Assembly (NCBI GenBank): GCA_014584575.1
Contig: JACTMP010000055.1
Coordinates: 1-55,413 of the forward strand
Direction of reading: 5' to 3'
From: Chloroflexota bacterium
Lineage (GTDB): Bacteria; Chloroflexota; Anaerolineae; Promineifilales; Promineifilaceae
DNA: 55,413 nucleotides
In this document: in pieces, positions 32,503 through 41,533 of the stretch
How positions within the stretch are numbered: position 1 is the stretch's first letter
Layout: each line of letters starts with the position of its first letter
The notes under the pieces: model-generated
The model's database searches: none
What the model was told of the DNA's origin: nothing
The model's input: only the letters and a program-made list of their open reading frames with translations
Translations under genes and position numbers: made by a program

Positions 32503-35136
32503 TCTGGCGACTTGCTGCAAACAAAATTGTATGTGCCACGATTACGGCCGTCTCTCGTCCCCCGTCCCCATCTCATCCAAAAACTCAACCAGGGCTTACA
32601 CCGTAAACTCACTCTCATCTCCGCGCCGGCAGGCTTTGGTAAAACGACGTTGATTGCGGAATGGATTGCTGGGGGAGAACGGCCGTTTGCCTGGTTCTCG
32701 CTGGATGAAAGAGACAGCGACCCCACCCGCTTTCTGCAATACCTCATTGCCGCCTTGCAAACACTCAATCCGGCGATTGGTACAAAGGCGCAAGCAATGC
32801 TCACATCAGCACAGCCGCCGACGGAATCCACCCTGACCACCCTGCTTAATGAAATCACGGCCATGCCAGACGAATTCGCGCTCGTCCTGGATGATTACCA
32901 CGTCGTTGATGCGCCCTCCATTGATCAGGCGCTTACCTTTTTGCTCGACCAAATGCCACCGCAAATGCATCTGGTTATGACTACCCGCGAGGATCCCAAT
33001 TTGCCGCTGGCCCGGCTGCGGGTGCGCGGCCAACTGACCGAACTACGGGCGGCTGATTTGCGTTTCAGCCTCAATGAAACGGCCGTTTTCCTCAACCAAA
33101 TGATGGGCCTGAATCTTTCGCCAGAAAACGTCGCCGCCCTGGAAGCTCGCACCGAAGGCTGGGTGGCCGGTTTGCAATTGGCGGCGATCTCCATGCAGGG
33201 TCATCCAGATGACCCAGCCTGCTTCATCCAATCCTTCAGCGGCAGCCATCGTTTTGTGCTGGATTACCTGTTGGAAGAGGTGCTGCACCAGCAGTCGGAA
33301 AGCGTGCAGAAGTTCTTGTTGCAAACGGCCGTACTCAACCAATTAACCGGCTCCTTGTGCAATGCCCTGACCGGGCAAAATGATGGGCAGGAGATTCTGG
33401 AAGCGCTGGAGCGGGCCAACCTGTTCATCGTTCCCCTGGATAACGAGCGGCGCTGGTACCGCTATCACCATCTCTTCGCCGATTTACTGCGGCAGCGATT
33501 GCAGCAAAGTAGCGAGGCGGACGACATTGCCGACTTACACATCCGCGCCAGCCAATGGTATGAAGCCAACGGTCTGGAACTGGAAGCGTTTCATCACGCG
33601 GTTGAGGCCAATGATGTGGAGCGTGTACTGCGCCTGATCGAGGGTGAAGGTCTGCCCCTTTACTTTCGGGGTGAGGCAATTCCCGTGCGACGCTGGCTGG
33701 AGTCTTTGCCTGAGGCCGAATTTATGGTCAGACCAGCACTATGGGTAACGTATGCCTCTGTTCTAACCATGACGGGTCGGCTGCACGATAATATCGAAGA
33801 AATCCTGCGAGCGGGCGAAACGGCGCTGCAAAACGCGGCCCATGATGACAAAACGAATGATCTGCTGGGCCAGATTGCGGCGATACGGGCCATGTTGGCC
33901 GTGACGAAAAGTCAGGTGGAAACAATCATCACGCAGTCGCGCCGTGCCCTGGAGCTGCTCTCCCCCGACAACGCACCGATGCGCACCACCACGACCTGGA
34001 CGCTGGGGTACGCCTACCAGGTGCAGGGGAAACGGGCGGCGGCCAGCCAAGCTTATGCCGAAACGATCACCCAAAGTCAGAAATCCGGCAATATCATGAC
34101 TGAAATAGCCGCCACGACCTGTCTGGGTCAAATTCAGGAATTGGAAAACCGGCTGCATCAGGCAGCGGAAACCTTCCGGCGCATTTTGCAAATAGTTGGT
34201 GACCCGCCGTGGCCGGGGGCGTGCGAAGCGTGTGTGGGACTGGCCCGCATCCATTATCAATGGAATGATTTGGACGCTGCCGAACAGTATGGGCAGCAAG
34301 GTCTGGCATTGGCGCAGCAGTTAGAGAACGTGGATACGCCCGCTGCTTGCGGCATCCTGCTGGCTCGTGTGAAGCTGGCGCAGAGTGATGCGGCGGGTGC
34401 GCTGGCAGCGTTAGCGGCAGCAGACAAATTTGTGCAGCAGCATCATTTTGACCATTGGGTGGGGGAGATAACGGCCGTTCGCATTCAAACATTTCTAAAC
34501 CAGGGCAATCTAACAGCCGCTGCACAGTTAGCACAGACACATGATCTCCCCCTCAGTCAGGCCCGCGTGAAGCTGGCGCAAGGCGATCCCACCGCAGCAC
34601 TGGCGGCGCTGGAACCGGTGCGCCAGCAGGCAGAAGCAAAAGAGTGGGCAGATGAACAACTCCGGGTGATGGTGCTGCAAGCGTTGGCTTTCGATGCCGC
34701 AAGCGAAAGTGAAAAGGCGGTGGAATTGTTGGATGAAGCCCTGGTAATGGCCGCGCCAGGCGGCTTGCTGCGCCTGTTTATAGATGAAGGTCTACCGATG
34801 GCCCGTCTGCTCTACGAAGCTTTAGCGCGTGGTATTGAACCAGGGATTGTGCGCCAACTGCTGGCAGCCTTTCCCGCTACCGACTCCGAACCGCCGCTGT
34901 TGTCCGCTCCGCCAGCCGTCGAAGACGGATTCATTGAGCCGCTCAGCGAACGCGAAATTGAAGTACTCCGGTTCATCGCTGAAGGGCTGACCAATCAAGA
35001 GGTTGCCAACAGACTTTACCTCTCGCTGCACACAGTCAAAGTCCACGCCCGCAACATCTATGGCAAACTGGGCGTCAAGAACCGCACCCAGGCGGTGGCT
35101 AAGGCCAGAGCATTGGGTATCTTACCGCCGACCTGA
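32500..35136 (+). CDS. LuxR-family ATP-dependent activator, MalT-like (LAL), copy 1
   Basis: 878 residues. N-terminal SGDLLQTKLYVPRLRPSLVP, then the STAND ATPase with Walker A APAGFGKTTL (about 43-52), LVLDDYHVVD, VMTTREDPNLPLARL. TPR-like helices fill about 400-790, and the C-terminal LuxR HTH (LSEREIEVLRFIAEG, LHTVKVHARNIYGKL) is about 815-878. MalT-like proteins activate promoters once a small ligand and ATP bind. The first ~200 residues are nearly identical to the copy at 41531, the rest less so. Small genes downstream are probable targets or partners. The mRNA looks leaderless. Confidence 0.93.
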   Translation: MSGDLLQTKLYVPRLRPSLVPRPHLIQKLNQGLHRKLTLISAPAGFGKTTLIAEWIAGGERPFAWFSLDERDSDPTRFLQYLIAALQTLNPAIGTKAQAMLTSAQPPTESTLTTLLNEITAMPDEFALVLDDYHVVDAPSIDQALTFLLDQMPPQMHLVMTTREDPNLPLARLRVRGQLTELRAADLRFSLNETAVFLNQMMGLNLSPENVAALEARTEGWVAGLQLAAISMQGHPDDPACFIQSFSGSHRFVLDYLLEEVLHQQSESVQKFLLQTAVLNQLTGSLCNALTGQNDGQEILEALERANLFIVPLDNERRWYRYHHLFADLLRQRLQQSSEADDIADLHIRASQWYEANGLELEAFHHAVEANDVERVLRLIEGEGLPLYFRGEAIPVRRWLESLPEAEFMVRPALWVTYASVLTMTGRLHDNIEEILRAGETALQNAAHDDKTNDLLGQIAAIRAMLAVTKSQVETIITQSRRALELLSPDNAPMRTTTTWTLGYAYQVQGKRAAASQAYAETITQSQKSGNIMTEIAATTCLGQIQELENRLHQAAETFRRILQIVGDPPWPGACEACVGLARIHYQWNDLDAAEQYGQQGLALAQQLENVDTPAACGILLARVKLAQSDAAGALAALAAADKFVQQHHFDHWVGEITAVRIQTFLNQGNLTAAAQLAQTHDLPLSQARVKLAQGDPTAALAALEPVRQQAEAKEWADEQLRVMVLQALAFDAASESEKAVELLDEALVMAAPGGLLRLFIDEGLPMARLLYEALARGIEPGIVRQLLAAFPATDSEPPLLSAPPAVEDGFIEPLSEREIEVLRFIAEGLTNQEVANRLYLSLHTVKVHARNIYGKLGVKNRTQAVAKARALGILPPT

Positions 35137-35326
35137 TCGCTGGCGCAATTCTTTTCAGAAACTCAAATCATTCTCAAAATGGGTGGGGCAACAGTCCCGC
35201 TTTTTATTTTCCCCATCCAGCAGAACTAATCCCCTGATACCTCTTTCGATGTATGACAGTAATCCCGTCTGACTGTTATTGTTAAGTCATCAAATTTAAT
35301 CACCTATTCAAAAAAAGGAGTTAGTT

Positions 35327-35455
35327 ATGGACGCTTTATACAATGTTTTATCTTGGGGTTCTCCCATCGGCATATCGTTATTTTTATTCTTTATGGCTAG
35401 TGGTGCGGGCATTTTCTTTTGGGGAATTTCCCATCTCCAAAAAAGCGATAAGTAG
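35327..35455 (+). CDS. 42-residue single-helix membrane protein
   Basis: A short frame starting MDALYNVLSW has one transmembrane helix (GISLFLFFMASGAGIFFWGI) and a charged tail (HLQKSDK). AAAGGAG is seven bases upstream of ATG, the best ribosome site around, so this is a real gene candidate despite its size. It lies between LAL copy 1 and the small DQAAL protein. The other triad has no counterpart. Function unknown. Confidence 0.7.
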   Translation: MDALYNVLSWGSPIGISLFLFFMASGAGIFFWGISHLQKSDK

Positions 35456-35518
35456 GATAGGAAGAAAAAACCTGGTCTCCTATTCAATCATTTGGGTCGG
35501 GGACTTCGCCGAACAGTA

Positions 35519-35560
35519 AGATCACCGGACGCTAATCGCGCTGGTGATCCTGCTGTTACC
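35519..35560. repeat. Inverted repeat before the small DQAAL-protein gene
   Basis: CAGTAAGATCACC and GGTGATCCTGCTGTTA are near complements separated by about 17 bp. It could act as a terminator after the 42-residue gene or as an operator. Confidence 0.5.
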
Positions 35561-35597
35561 CCCCTTACTTAAACCACTCCAATCCTGGCGGTATAAG

Positions 35598-35840
35598 ATG
35601 ATGTCCGACAAACGCACTTTCACAGCCAATCCAGATGCGCCACAGATTTACCAAATCAGGCTCGAAGGCCACCTGGGTCGTCAATGGATGGACTGGTTTG
35701 ATGGCCTAACCATCACGCTGACAGACGATGGCGACACCATTCTCACCGGCCCCGTGGTTGATCAGGCCGCCTTGCACGGATTGCTCAAAAAAGTGCGTGA
35801 TTTAGGGTTGCCGCTGCACTCCGTCAACGGCCTTGAGTAA
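35598..35840 (+). CDS. Small conserved 'DQAAL' protein, copy 1
   Basis: 80 residues: IYQIRLEGHLGRQWMDWFDG, LTITLTDDGDTILTGP, then VVDQAALHGLLKKVRDLGLP near the end. The pattern is that of a small alpha/beta protein often next to LuxR-type regulators in Chloroflexota (recalled, not searched). It has no signal or membrane helix. The ATG start has only a GGCGG upstream. It is about 60% alike to the copy at 44413 over the shared core. Function unknown. Confidence 0.75.
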   Translation: MMSDKRTFTANPDAPQIYQIRLEGHLGRQWMDWFDGLTITLTDDGDTILTGPVVDQAALHGLLKKVRDLGLPLHSVNGLE

Positions 35841-35897
35841 TCGGTAGTTGTGCTGCCATCTTTAATAAAAATTTTCAACAAAAAGGAAAAATTTCAA

Positions 35898-36632
35898 ATG
35901 AAAACAAAAGTTAACGAATTGTCCCCGTCCGCTTATGCGCGAATTGCCGGTGTCTTGTATCTGATTATTACAGTTGCCGCTATTTTTGCTCATTTTGTTA
36001 TTCCCGAACAATTTATTGTGCCGGGTGATGCCGCTGCCACCACCGCTAATATCACCAGTTCCGAATCCTTGTTCCGCGTAGGCACAATTGGCATGGAGCT
36101 TATAATCCTTCTGAGCGAAATCGTGTTGTCTGTGGTGCTGTATATTCTGTTCAAACCGGTGAACAAAACCCTGTCGCTGTTAGCGGCCGTTTCCCGGATA
36201 GCGATGACAACCATTCATGGCCTAAACTTGCTCAATTACTACTTCGTTTTACAGCTTTTGCAAGGCGGCGACTATGTGTCTGTCTTTGGGCCGGAACAGG
36301 TCAATGCGCTGGTGACGTTGTTCCTGGATGCGCACAGCATTGGCTTTACCATCGGCATCGCCTTTTTAATCCCGCATGTTTTGATTCTGGGATACCTGAT
36401 TGTCAAATCTGGCTATTTCCCCAAAGTGCTGGGCATTCTGTTTGTCGCCGCTGGAATCGGGTATTTACTTGACACAATCGGCTTATTGCTGGTGCCATCA
36501 TACACCACCACACCAGGTTTAATTGCGATGGTCATCGCTATTGCTGAAATTGCCTTCCCCATCTGGCTATTGGTCAAAGGTGTCAACATGGATCGCTGGC
36601 AAAATCGTACTGTGGCACTGGAAACTGCGTAG
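35898..36632 (+). CDS. DUF4386 membrane protein, copy 1
   Basis: 244 residues with six predicted transmembrane helices. Typical start YARIAGVLYLIITVAAIFAHF, then PGDAAATTANITSSESLFRVG and GYLIVKSGYFPKVLGILFVAAGIGYL. This is the DUF4386 family, common in Chloroflexota and Firmicutes; the role is unknown. AAAAGGA is upstream of ATG 35898. It forms a triad with the LAL regulator and small protein, which is repeated at 41.5-45.6 kb. Confidence 0.88.
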   Translation: MKTKVNELSPSAYARIAGVLYLIITVAAIFAHFVIPEQFIVPGDAAATTANITSSESLFRVGTIGMELIILLSEIVLSVVLYILFKPVNKTLSLLAAVSRIAMTTIHGLNLLNYYFVLQLLQGGDYVSVFGPEQVNALVTLFLDAHSIGFTIGIAFLIPHVLILGYLIVKSGYFPKVLGILFVAAGIGYLLDTIGLLLVPSYTTTPGLIAMVIAIAEIAFPIWLLVKGVNMDRWQNRTVALETA

Positions 36633-36656
36633 GTAAACGTTTAAGAATAGGGCTTA

Positions 36657-36687
36657 GATTGGACCAATCTCCAAGATTGGTTCAATC
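36657..36687 (+). terminator. Hairpin after DUF4386 gene
   Basis: GATTG-ACCAATCT with AGATTGGT-CAATC: an interrupted 13-bp stem with a three-base loop, 24 bp downstream of the stop. T-run is poor, so termination is uncertain. Confidence 0.5.
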
Positions 36688-36752
36688 TGTATTGACCCTC
36701 ACACCAGAAGGATGAAACGATGTTTACAATGACAACAAAGGAAAACCCCACG

Positions 36753-37897
36753 ATGAAACAACTTATCTTGAGCCTGACGTTGCTGCTGCTACTGATCGGC
36801 TGCACCGCCGCCCAGGACGAACCGCAGGCATTCCCGCAGGCGTTTCCGCCCGATGTCGCTGCGGAAATACAGAAATAGACGATCTGACCACAGGCGGACT
36901 CCCGCCCGGCATGATCGTGTGGATTGATGCGCCACCGTACCGATTCGAGGGGGCAAGTGGTTTCGCAGACCTCAAGGGCGACATCCCGATGCCGCCGGAG
37001 GGTGCGTTCCGAATTGGCAGTATCACCAAGATGTTTACCGCAGCGGTGATCATGCAGCTTGCGGAAGACGGCGTGTTGACCCTGGACGATCCGCTGGCGT
37101 TGTGGCTGCCGGAGGTAGCCGAACAACTGCCTTATGGTGACCAGATCACGCTGCGCCACCTGCTGACGCACAGATCGGGTCTGTTTAACGTGGTCGAACA
37201 CGAGGCTTATTACGCCGATCTCTTCACGGAGATGGTTGTTGATGAAGATGCTGGAACCGTGACACTGGACTGCGTCCAACGAGATCCCCATGACACGCTG
37301 GCCCGTTACGTCTATGGCAAAGATGCCCAGTTTGAGCCGGGGACACGGTGGAGCTATAGCAACACCAATTACACGCTGCTCGGCATGGTCATCGAAGCGG
37401 CGGCGGAGATGCCGCTCGCAGAGGCGTATCGCACGCGCATTTATGAACCGTTGGGCATGACATCAACATTTCTGGATTGCTACGAAGAGCCGCTGATTGA
37501 TGTGGTACACGGCTATACAGAATCCGGTGGTGTCATGGCCGATGTCACGGAACTGCATGAATCCGTAGGGTGGTCGGCGGGAGGGCTGGTTTCTACGGGA
37601 CCCGACCTGATTGCCTTTGCACGCGGGTTGTTCGGTGGGGCGTTGTTTGATGACCCAGAGTCGTTGGCCGCGATGACGACAGTCGCCCCCGGCAGTTCCT
37701 ACGGTTTGGGTGTCATGCTCCAGAGGGACTATATGGGTCATGCAGGCGGGATTGCTGGTTATCGCTCGGTGCTGAGTTATGCGCCTGAGTTGGATACCGT
37801 TGTGGTGATCCTTTACAACCACGACGCTGCCGATCCAGAACGAAGTCTGGCTGATGTGCTGAATCCGGTACGGCCGTTGCTCCGTCCGGCGGAATGA
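36753..37897 (+). pseudogene. Serine hydrolase (beta-lactamase family) lipoprotein gene with frameshift
   Basis: From ATG 36753 the frame gives a lipoprotein signal (MKQLILSLTLLLLLIGC) and FPPDVAAEIQK, then stops at TAG (36876-36878). The class C/LACTB hydrolase continues in another frame from about 36870 (IDDLTTGGLPPGMIVWID...) to 37897. Loss of one base near 36874 explains it. Catalytic motifs are intact: GSITKMF (Ser-x-x-Lys), YSNTNY and HAGGIAG. A start at ATG 36911 would give a 328-residue protein without a signal, which might still fold. It may be real decay or a sequence error. Confidence 0.85.
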
Positions 37898-37999
37898 GAA
37901 ATTGGTGTTGAATGTCGTTTACTGCCGTATTGTCGACATTCTTCACCACTAACCGATTTTGTGGTGAGCAGTGCGCTGATTGTTTTGCCCCAAAACGCC

Positions 38000-38047
38000 C
38001 AAAACAATACCTCCTGACCATACTTTCGTATCTATACGCCCATACCG
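38000..38047. promoter_or_regulatory. Conserved ~47-bp upstream motif, copy 1
   Basis: CAAAACAATACC, then ACCATACTTTCGTATCT and TACGCC-ATACCG, nearly identical to 44291-44337. It has nested dyads (ATAC-TTTC-GTAT; CGTATCT/TACG). It lies 50 bp before the exported hydrolase gene, and the other copy lies before a triad gene, so it is a candidate LAL-regulator operator. Confidence 0.65.
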
Positions 38048-38096
38048 GCTAACGGCTATCCTGCTGATATATCAAGCAAGGTGAAAGGAGCAGGAA

Positions 38097-39347
38097 ATGT
38101 TATCTCATAAAAAATTACTCTTTGGATTTTTATTACTGTTGTTCAGTGCAGCGGTGGTTATTGGCATGCGCCCACAAAAGTGTGCCGATGGATTGTGCAA
38201 CGACATACATCTGGATGTGCCGACTTATGGCGTGCCCGGCCCGCACCAGGTAGGCATTCGCAACCTGATGAGTGACGATGAGCCTTCATTGGCGATGAAA
38301 CTGTGGTATCCGGCGCTGTCTGAAGGCGCTCCGGAAGGCGTGATTGCGTATCCCTATGAAGTGAAAATTGGTGCGCCTTTGGGGACAGTAGCGATTGCTT
38401 CCACGGCGGGGCGGGCGATTCAAGATGCGCCATTTGATCGCACGCAGGGTCCTTATCCACTGGTGGTCTTGTCACCTGGGTTTGCTGTTGGAACCACGTC
38501 CTATGGCTGGCTGGCGGAGCATCTGGCTTCGTATGGATTTGTCATGCTTGCCCCGGAGCATCGCGAGACGCTCGATCCGCAAAATGAACTGTGGCGGTCG
38601 GCGATGACGCGTCCGCAAGATGTTTTGGCTGTCTTTGCCTATGTGGATGCACAGGTGGCAGCGGGCGGGTTGTTGGCAGGGTTGGTTGATCCGGAGGTTA
38701 CAGCCGTAATCGGGCATTCCTACGGCGGGTACACAGCATTAGCCGCTGCCGGTGCGCAAATTGACACCATCAGCTTTACAACCCACTGCCAAGAAGCCGT
38801 GCGCACAGAAGATCCCGCCGCCTGGCTTTGCGACATGCTCGTGCCGCACATCGCTGACATGGCTGCATTGGCTGGTCTGGATGCCGTTCCCACAGATTTA
38901 TGGCCGGACAATTCCGATTCCCGCGTGGATGCCATCGTGCCTATCGCCGGGGATGCTTTTTTCTTCGGCCAACCCGGCCTGACCAAAATTGACGTACCGG
39001 TGCTGGCGATTGGCGGCACACTGGATAAGGACACTCCTTTTCAGTGGGGACCGCAACCTGCCTATGACCATGCTTCCAGTCCGAGAAAAGCGCTGGTGGC
39101 TTTGAATGACGCCGAACACATGATTTTTACAAATACCTGCGAGTCGGTTCGCTGGTTTGCAAAACCATTGGCTGGTGAATTTTGTTCCGATTCCGTCTGG
39201 AACAGGGATCAGGCACATGCGCTGGTGCGTCACTTTGCGACGGCGTTTTTGCTGGCAGAATTGAAGCAGGACACGGAGGCAGCGGCTGAGCTTGCTCCTG
39301 ATGGTGTTGCATTCCCAAACGTAACTTATGAAGCGCGAGGCTATTAA
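38097..39347 (+). CDS. Exported alpha/beta hydrolase (PAF-acetylhydrolase-like)
   Basis: 416 residues. An N-terminal signal or anchor helix (LLFGFLLLLFSAAVVIG) is followed by an alpha/beta hydrolase domain. YPLVVLSPGFAVGTTSYGWLAEHL carries the oxyanion region, GHSYGGYTAL the nucleophile Ser (about 206), and NDAEHMIF the likely His. It resembles platelet-activating-factor acetylhydrolase/dienelactone hydrolase types. The substrate is probably a lipid or ester. GGTGAAAGGAGC provides a ribosome site. It lies downstream of the shared 47-bp motif. Confidence 0.87.
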   Translation: MLSHKKLLFGFLLLLFSAAVVIGMRPQKCADGLCNDIHLDVPTYGVPGPHQVGIRNLMSDDEPSLAMKLWYPALSEGAPEGVIAYPYEVKIGAPLGTVAIASTAGRAIQDAPFDRTQGPYPLVVLSPGFAVGTTSYGWLAEHLASYGFVMLAPEHRETLDPQNELWRSAMTRPQDVLAVFAYVDAQVAAGGLLAGLVDPEVTAVIGHSYGGYTALAAAGAQIDTISFTTHCQEAVRTEDPAAWLCDMLVPHIADMAALAGLDAVPTDLWPDNSDSRVDAIVPIAGDAFFFGQPGLTKIDVPVLAIGGTLDKDTPFQWGPQPAYDHASSPRKALVALNDAEHMIFTNTCESVRWFAKPLAGEFCSDSVWNRDQAHALVRHFATAFLLAELKQDTEAAAELAPDGVAFPNVTYEARGY

Positions 39348-39397
39348 TTCCCAACCATTATGAATGCAAATTATTTACCACGAAGGAGATTTTTACG

Positions 39398-40384
39398 ATG
39401 AAGAAGTTTTTACGAATTGTGCTTGTTTTTACGGCCGTATTAGCCATCCTCTACTTTGCGGTGGCACTGGTGCTGACCTTCTTGCCGGAACCGATCTTTG
39501 CCACGGGGCCATTCCCCGCAGCAGGCAGGGCAGCGGCCGATTTTACGCCGCAACAGTTCACCACACGGGACGGTGAAATATTGTTCGCCCGCCACTTCCC
39601 GGCAGAATCAGACCTGACAATTTTGCTGCTGCACGGGGTCACTGGGGACAGCGCCGCGCTTACGCTTGGCGCCGAGAGGCTGCGTGAGGCCAGCGGTGCG
39701 GCCGTGATTGCTCTCGATTTGCGCGGGCATGGGCAGTCGGGTGGCACGGCGGGTGATGTGGCTTACATTGGGCAGTATAAGGATGATGTGGCCGATGTGA
39801 TTGCCGCCATTCGCGCCGACCAGCCAAACGGCCGTAACATTCTGGCCGGTCATTCGATGGGCGGCGGGATCGCCCTGCAATTTGCGCAGTTGACGGATGC
39901 TCCAGCTGTGGATGGCTACCTGCTGTTTGCACCCCATCTGGGCACCAATGCGCCAACGATGCCGCAGTTAGCACCAGAAATGGCCGATTTTGCTGCAGCC
40001 TACACCTAACTGCATGTGCCGCGCCTGATTGGATTGACGATGCTCAATGCGCTGGGCATCAAGGCGCTCAACCAGCAGAACACGCTCTTTTTTAACTTAA
40101 CAGATGAAGCAACGCACACCTACAGTTACCGCGCCATGGTCAACTCTTCACCAACGGATTATGCGACTGCTTTAACGGCCGTAGATGCACCTATGCTGGT
40201 CGTGGTGGGCAGCAATGACGAAGCGTTTGTAGCCAATCAATACCCAACGGCTGTTGCGGATTACAGTGATGGCGAAGTCCACATCATTCCCGGAGAAAGC
40301 CACAACTCCATTACAGTAAGTGCTGCCGCGATTACGATTATCAACAATTGGTTAGGGGATAGGGGAGATGCAGTTGATCGCTAA
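39398..40384 (+). pseudogene. Alpha/beta hydrolase gene with in-frame ochre stop
   Basis: One frame runs from ATG 39398 to 40384 except for TAA at 40007-40009 (reading ...FAAAYT, stop, LHVPRLIGL...). The first part has a membrane signal and nucleophile GHSMGGG (Ser about 151); the second has the acid (GSNDE, about 271) and His (GESHNS, about 299). So the stop splits the catalytic triad, and the 203-residue product cannot be active. A single base change from a Lys or Gln codon explains it. AAGGAG supports the start. Confidence 0.88.
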
Positions 40385-40507
40385 AAATTGAACATACTGC
40401 GTCTGGTTGGCAGATGATAGAATTGGTGCGAAAAAATCGTTTTATATCATTTGTTTTTTTGCCATGCAGCTCCAAACTATCGCGTAGAGCTGCCTTAGGA
40501 GAAAATC

Positions 40508-40921
40508 ATGTCTTTACTTGCAGAAGATAGTTTTGTGAAATTAGCGGCCAATATTGCCACCTTGCTGTTTGCGGTTTTTATCGTCATTCAGCTGCTCTTG
40601 GCGGCAGGAATCTTGCCCATTTCCATCGCCTGGGGGGGACGACAAAGCGAGCTGACACTGGCGCTGCGCGTGGTCAGCATTGTGGCGGCTTTTGTTTTAT
40701 GTGCCTTCATCTATATTATTCGCTATCGAGCCGGGCTTTTGGGTGGCACGCCGATCCCCACGCCGATTCGGGTAATGTCCTGGGTCGTCACTGCTTTTAT
40801 GGCTTTGAATACACTTGGGAATTTTGCTTCAACCAGCAATGTCGAACGATTCTTGTTTGGCCCGATGGCCCTCATTTTGACAATTGCCTGTCTCATTGTG
40901 TCAGCTTCAAATATAGATTGA
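40508..40921 (+). CDS. Four-helix membrane protein, unknown
   Basis: 137 residues with four predicted helices (about 12-35, 50-72, 86-108, 115-134). A conserved-looking GLLGGTPIPTPIRVMSWV loop sits between helices 2 and 3. I do not recognise the family. The TTAGGAG site supports ATG 40508. It lies between the broken hydrolase and a lipoprotein on the same strand. Confidence 0.75.
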   Translation: MSLLAEDSFVKLAANIATLLFAVFIVIQLLLAAGILPISIAWGGRQSELTLALRVVSIVAAFVLCAFIYIIRYRAGLLGGTPIPTPIRVMSWVVTAFMALNTLGNFASTSNVERFLFGPMALILTIACLIVSASNID

Positions 40922-40977
40922 CATAAAACTTTCAAGAGGATTTATCGACCGTTGCTGGCCACCATGAATGAAAATGT

Positions 40978-41027
40978 TCGTAGTGCGGGCTTTAGCCCGT
41001 AACGCACTAAAGTGCGCACTACAAACC
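40978..41027. repeat. TAAA-centred mini-palindromes
   Basis: CGGGCTTTAGCCCG, then GCACTAAAGTGC, ending in GCACTACAAAC. Modular palindromes of this design also occur at 7466-7528, 21187-21325 and 54953-54975. Confidence 0.8.
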
Positions 41028-41048
41028 TATTTAGGAGGAGTTTGGGTA

Positions 41049-41468
41049 ATGCGGAAATCTTTGATTTTATGCGGTTTGCTGTTGGCATCATGCAGCAGCG
41101 GCGAGACGGCCGTTCACAAAGCAGAAAGTATCACTTGTACGGCTGCTTACCGCAGCAGTGTTGAACAAGGCATTGAGCGCGAAGAAACGATCACCTTCGT
41201 TGACGGTGACGACGAGCAATCGATACCATTTACCGATATGGTATTCCATGCGACATATAGTGTGGGTGAATTAGATAATGAACGAGCGTTACGCCTATGG
41301 GTGACAGATGCGGCAGAAACGGCCGTTTTCCAATCCACGCTCTACCAACTGCCCCCGGACAGTGAGCCACAAAACCAGTTTGTCGGCGGGCATGGCTTCA
41401 CGGGTCTGAATTACAGTTATGCACCGGATTCAGCAGCTGAATTGCAGTTCTGGTGTATGGCAAATTAG
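41049..41468 (+). CDS. Lipoprotein, unknown
   Basis: 139 residues from ATG 41049 with GGAGG upstream. Signal MRKSLILCGLLLASC gives a lipidated Cys. The rest is a small beta-rich domain with two Cys (ITCTAAY and FWCMAN) that could form a disulfide. No known family seen. It precedes LAL copy 2 by 62 bp. Confidence 0.75.
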   Translation: MRKSLILCGLLLASCSSGETAVHKAESITCTAAYRSSVEQGIEREETITFVDGDDEQSIPFTDMVFHATYSVGELDNERALRLWVTDAAETAVFQSTLYQLPPDSEPQNQFVGGHGFTGLNYSYAPDSAAELQFWCMAN

Positions 41469-41518
41469 ATGGTGCGGTTGCCAAACGGCCGTTTCTCGCC
41501 CCCATCTTCCTTTCTAAA

Positions 41519-41533
41519 TATAATGGGGCCATG
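41519..41533 (+). promoter_or_regulatory. -10 box for leaderless LAL copy 2 mRNA
   Basis: TATAAT at 41519-41524 ends six bases before ATG 41531, exactly as for copy 1; flanking bases (GTTTCTCGCCC, CCTTTC) are conserved between the two. Confidence 0.6.

Noticed and set aside
36641..37291. 216-residue minus-strand frame over the serine hydrolase start
   Set aside because: Lies opposite a recognisable (frameshifted) beta-lactamase-family gene; composition is shadow-like.
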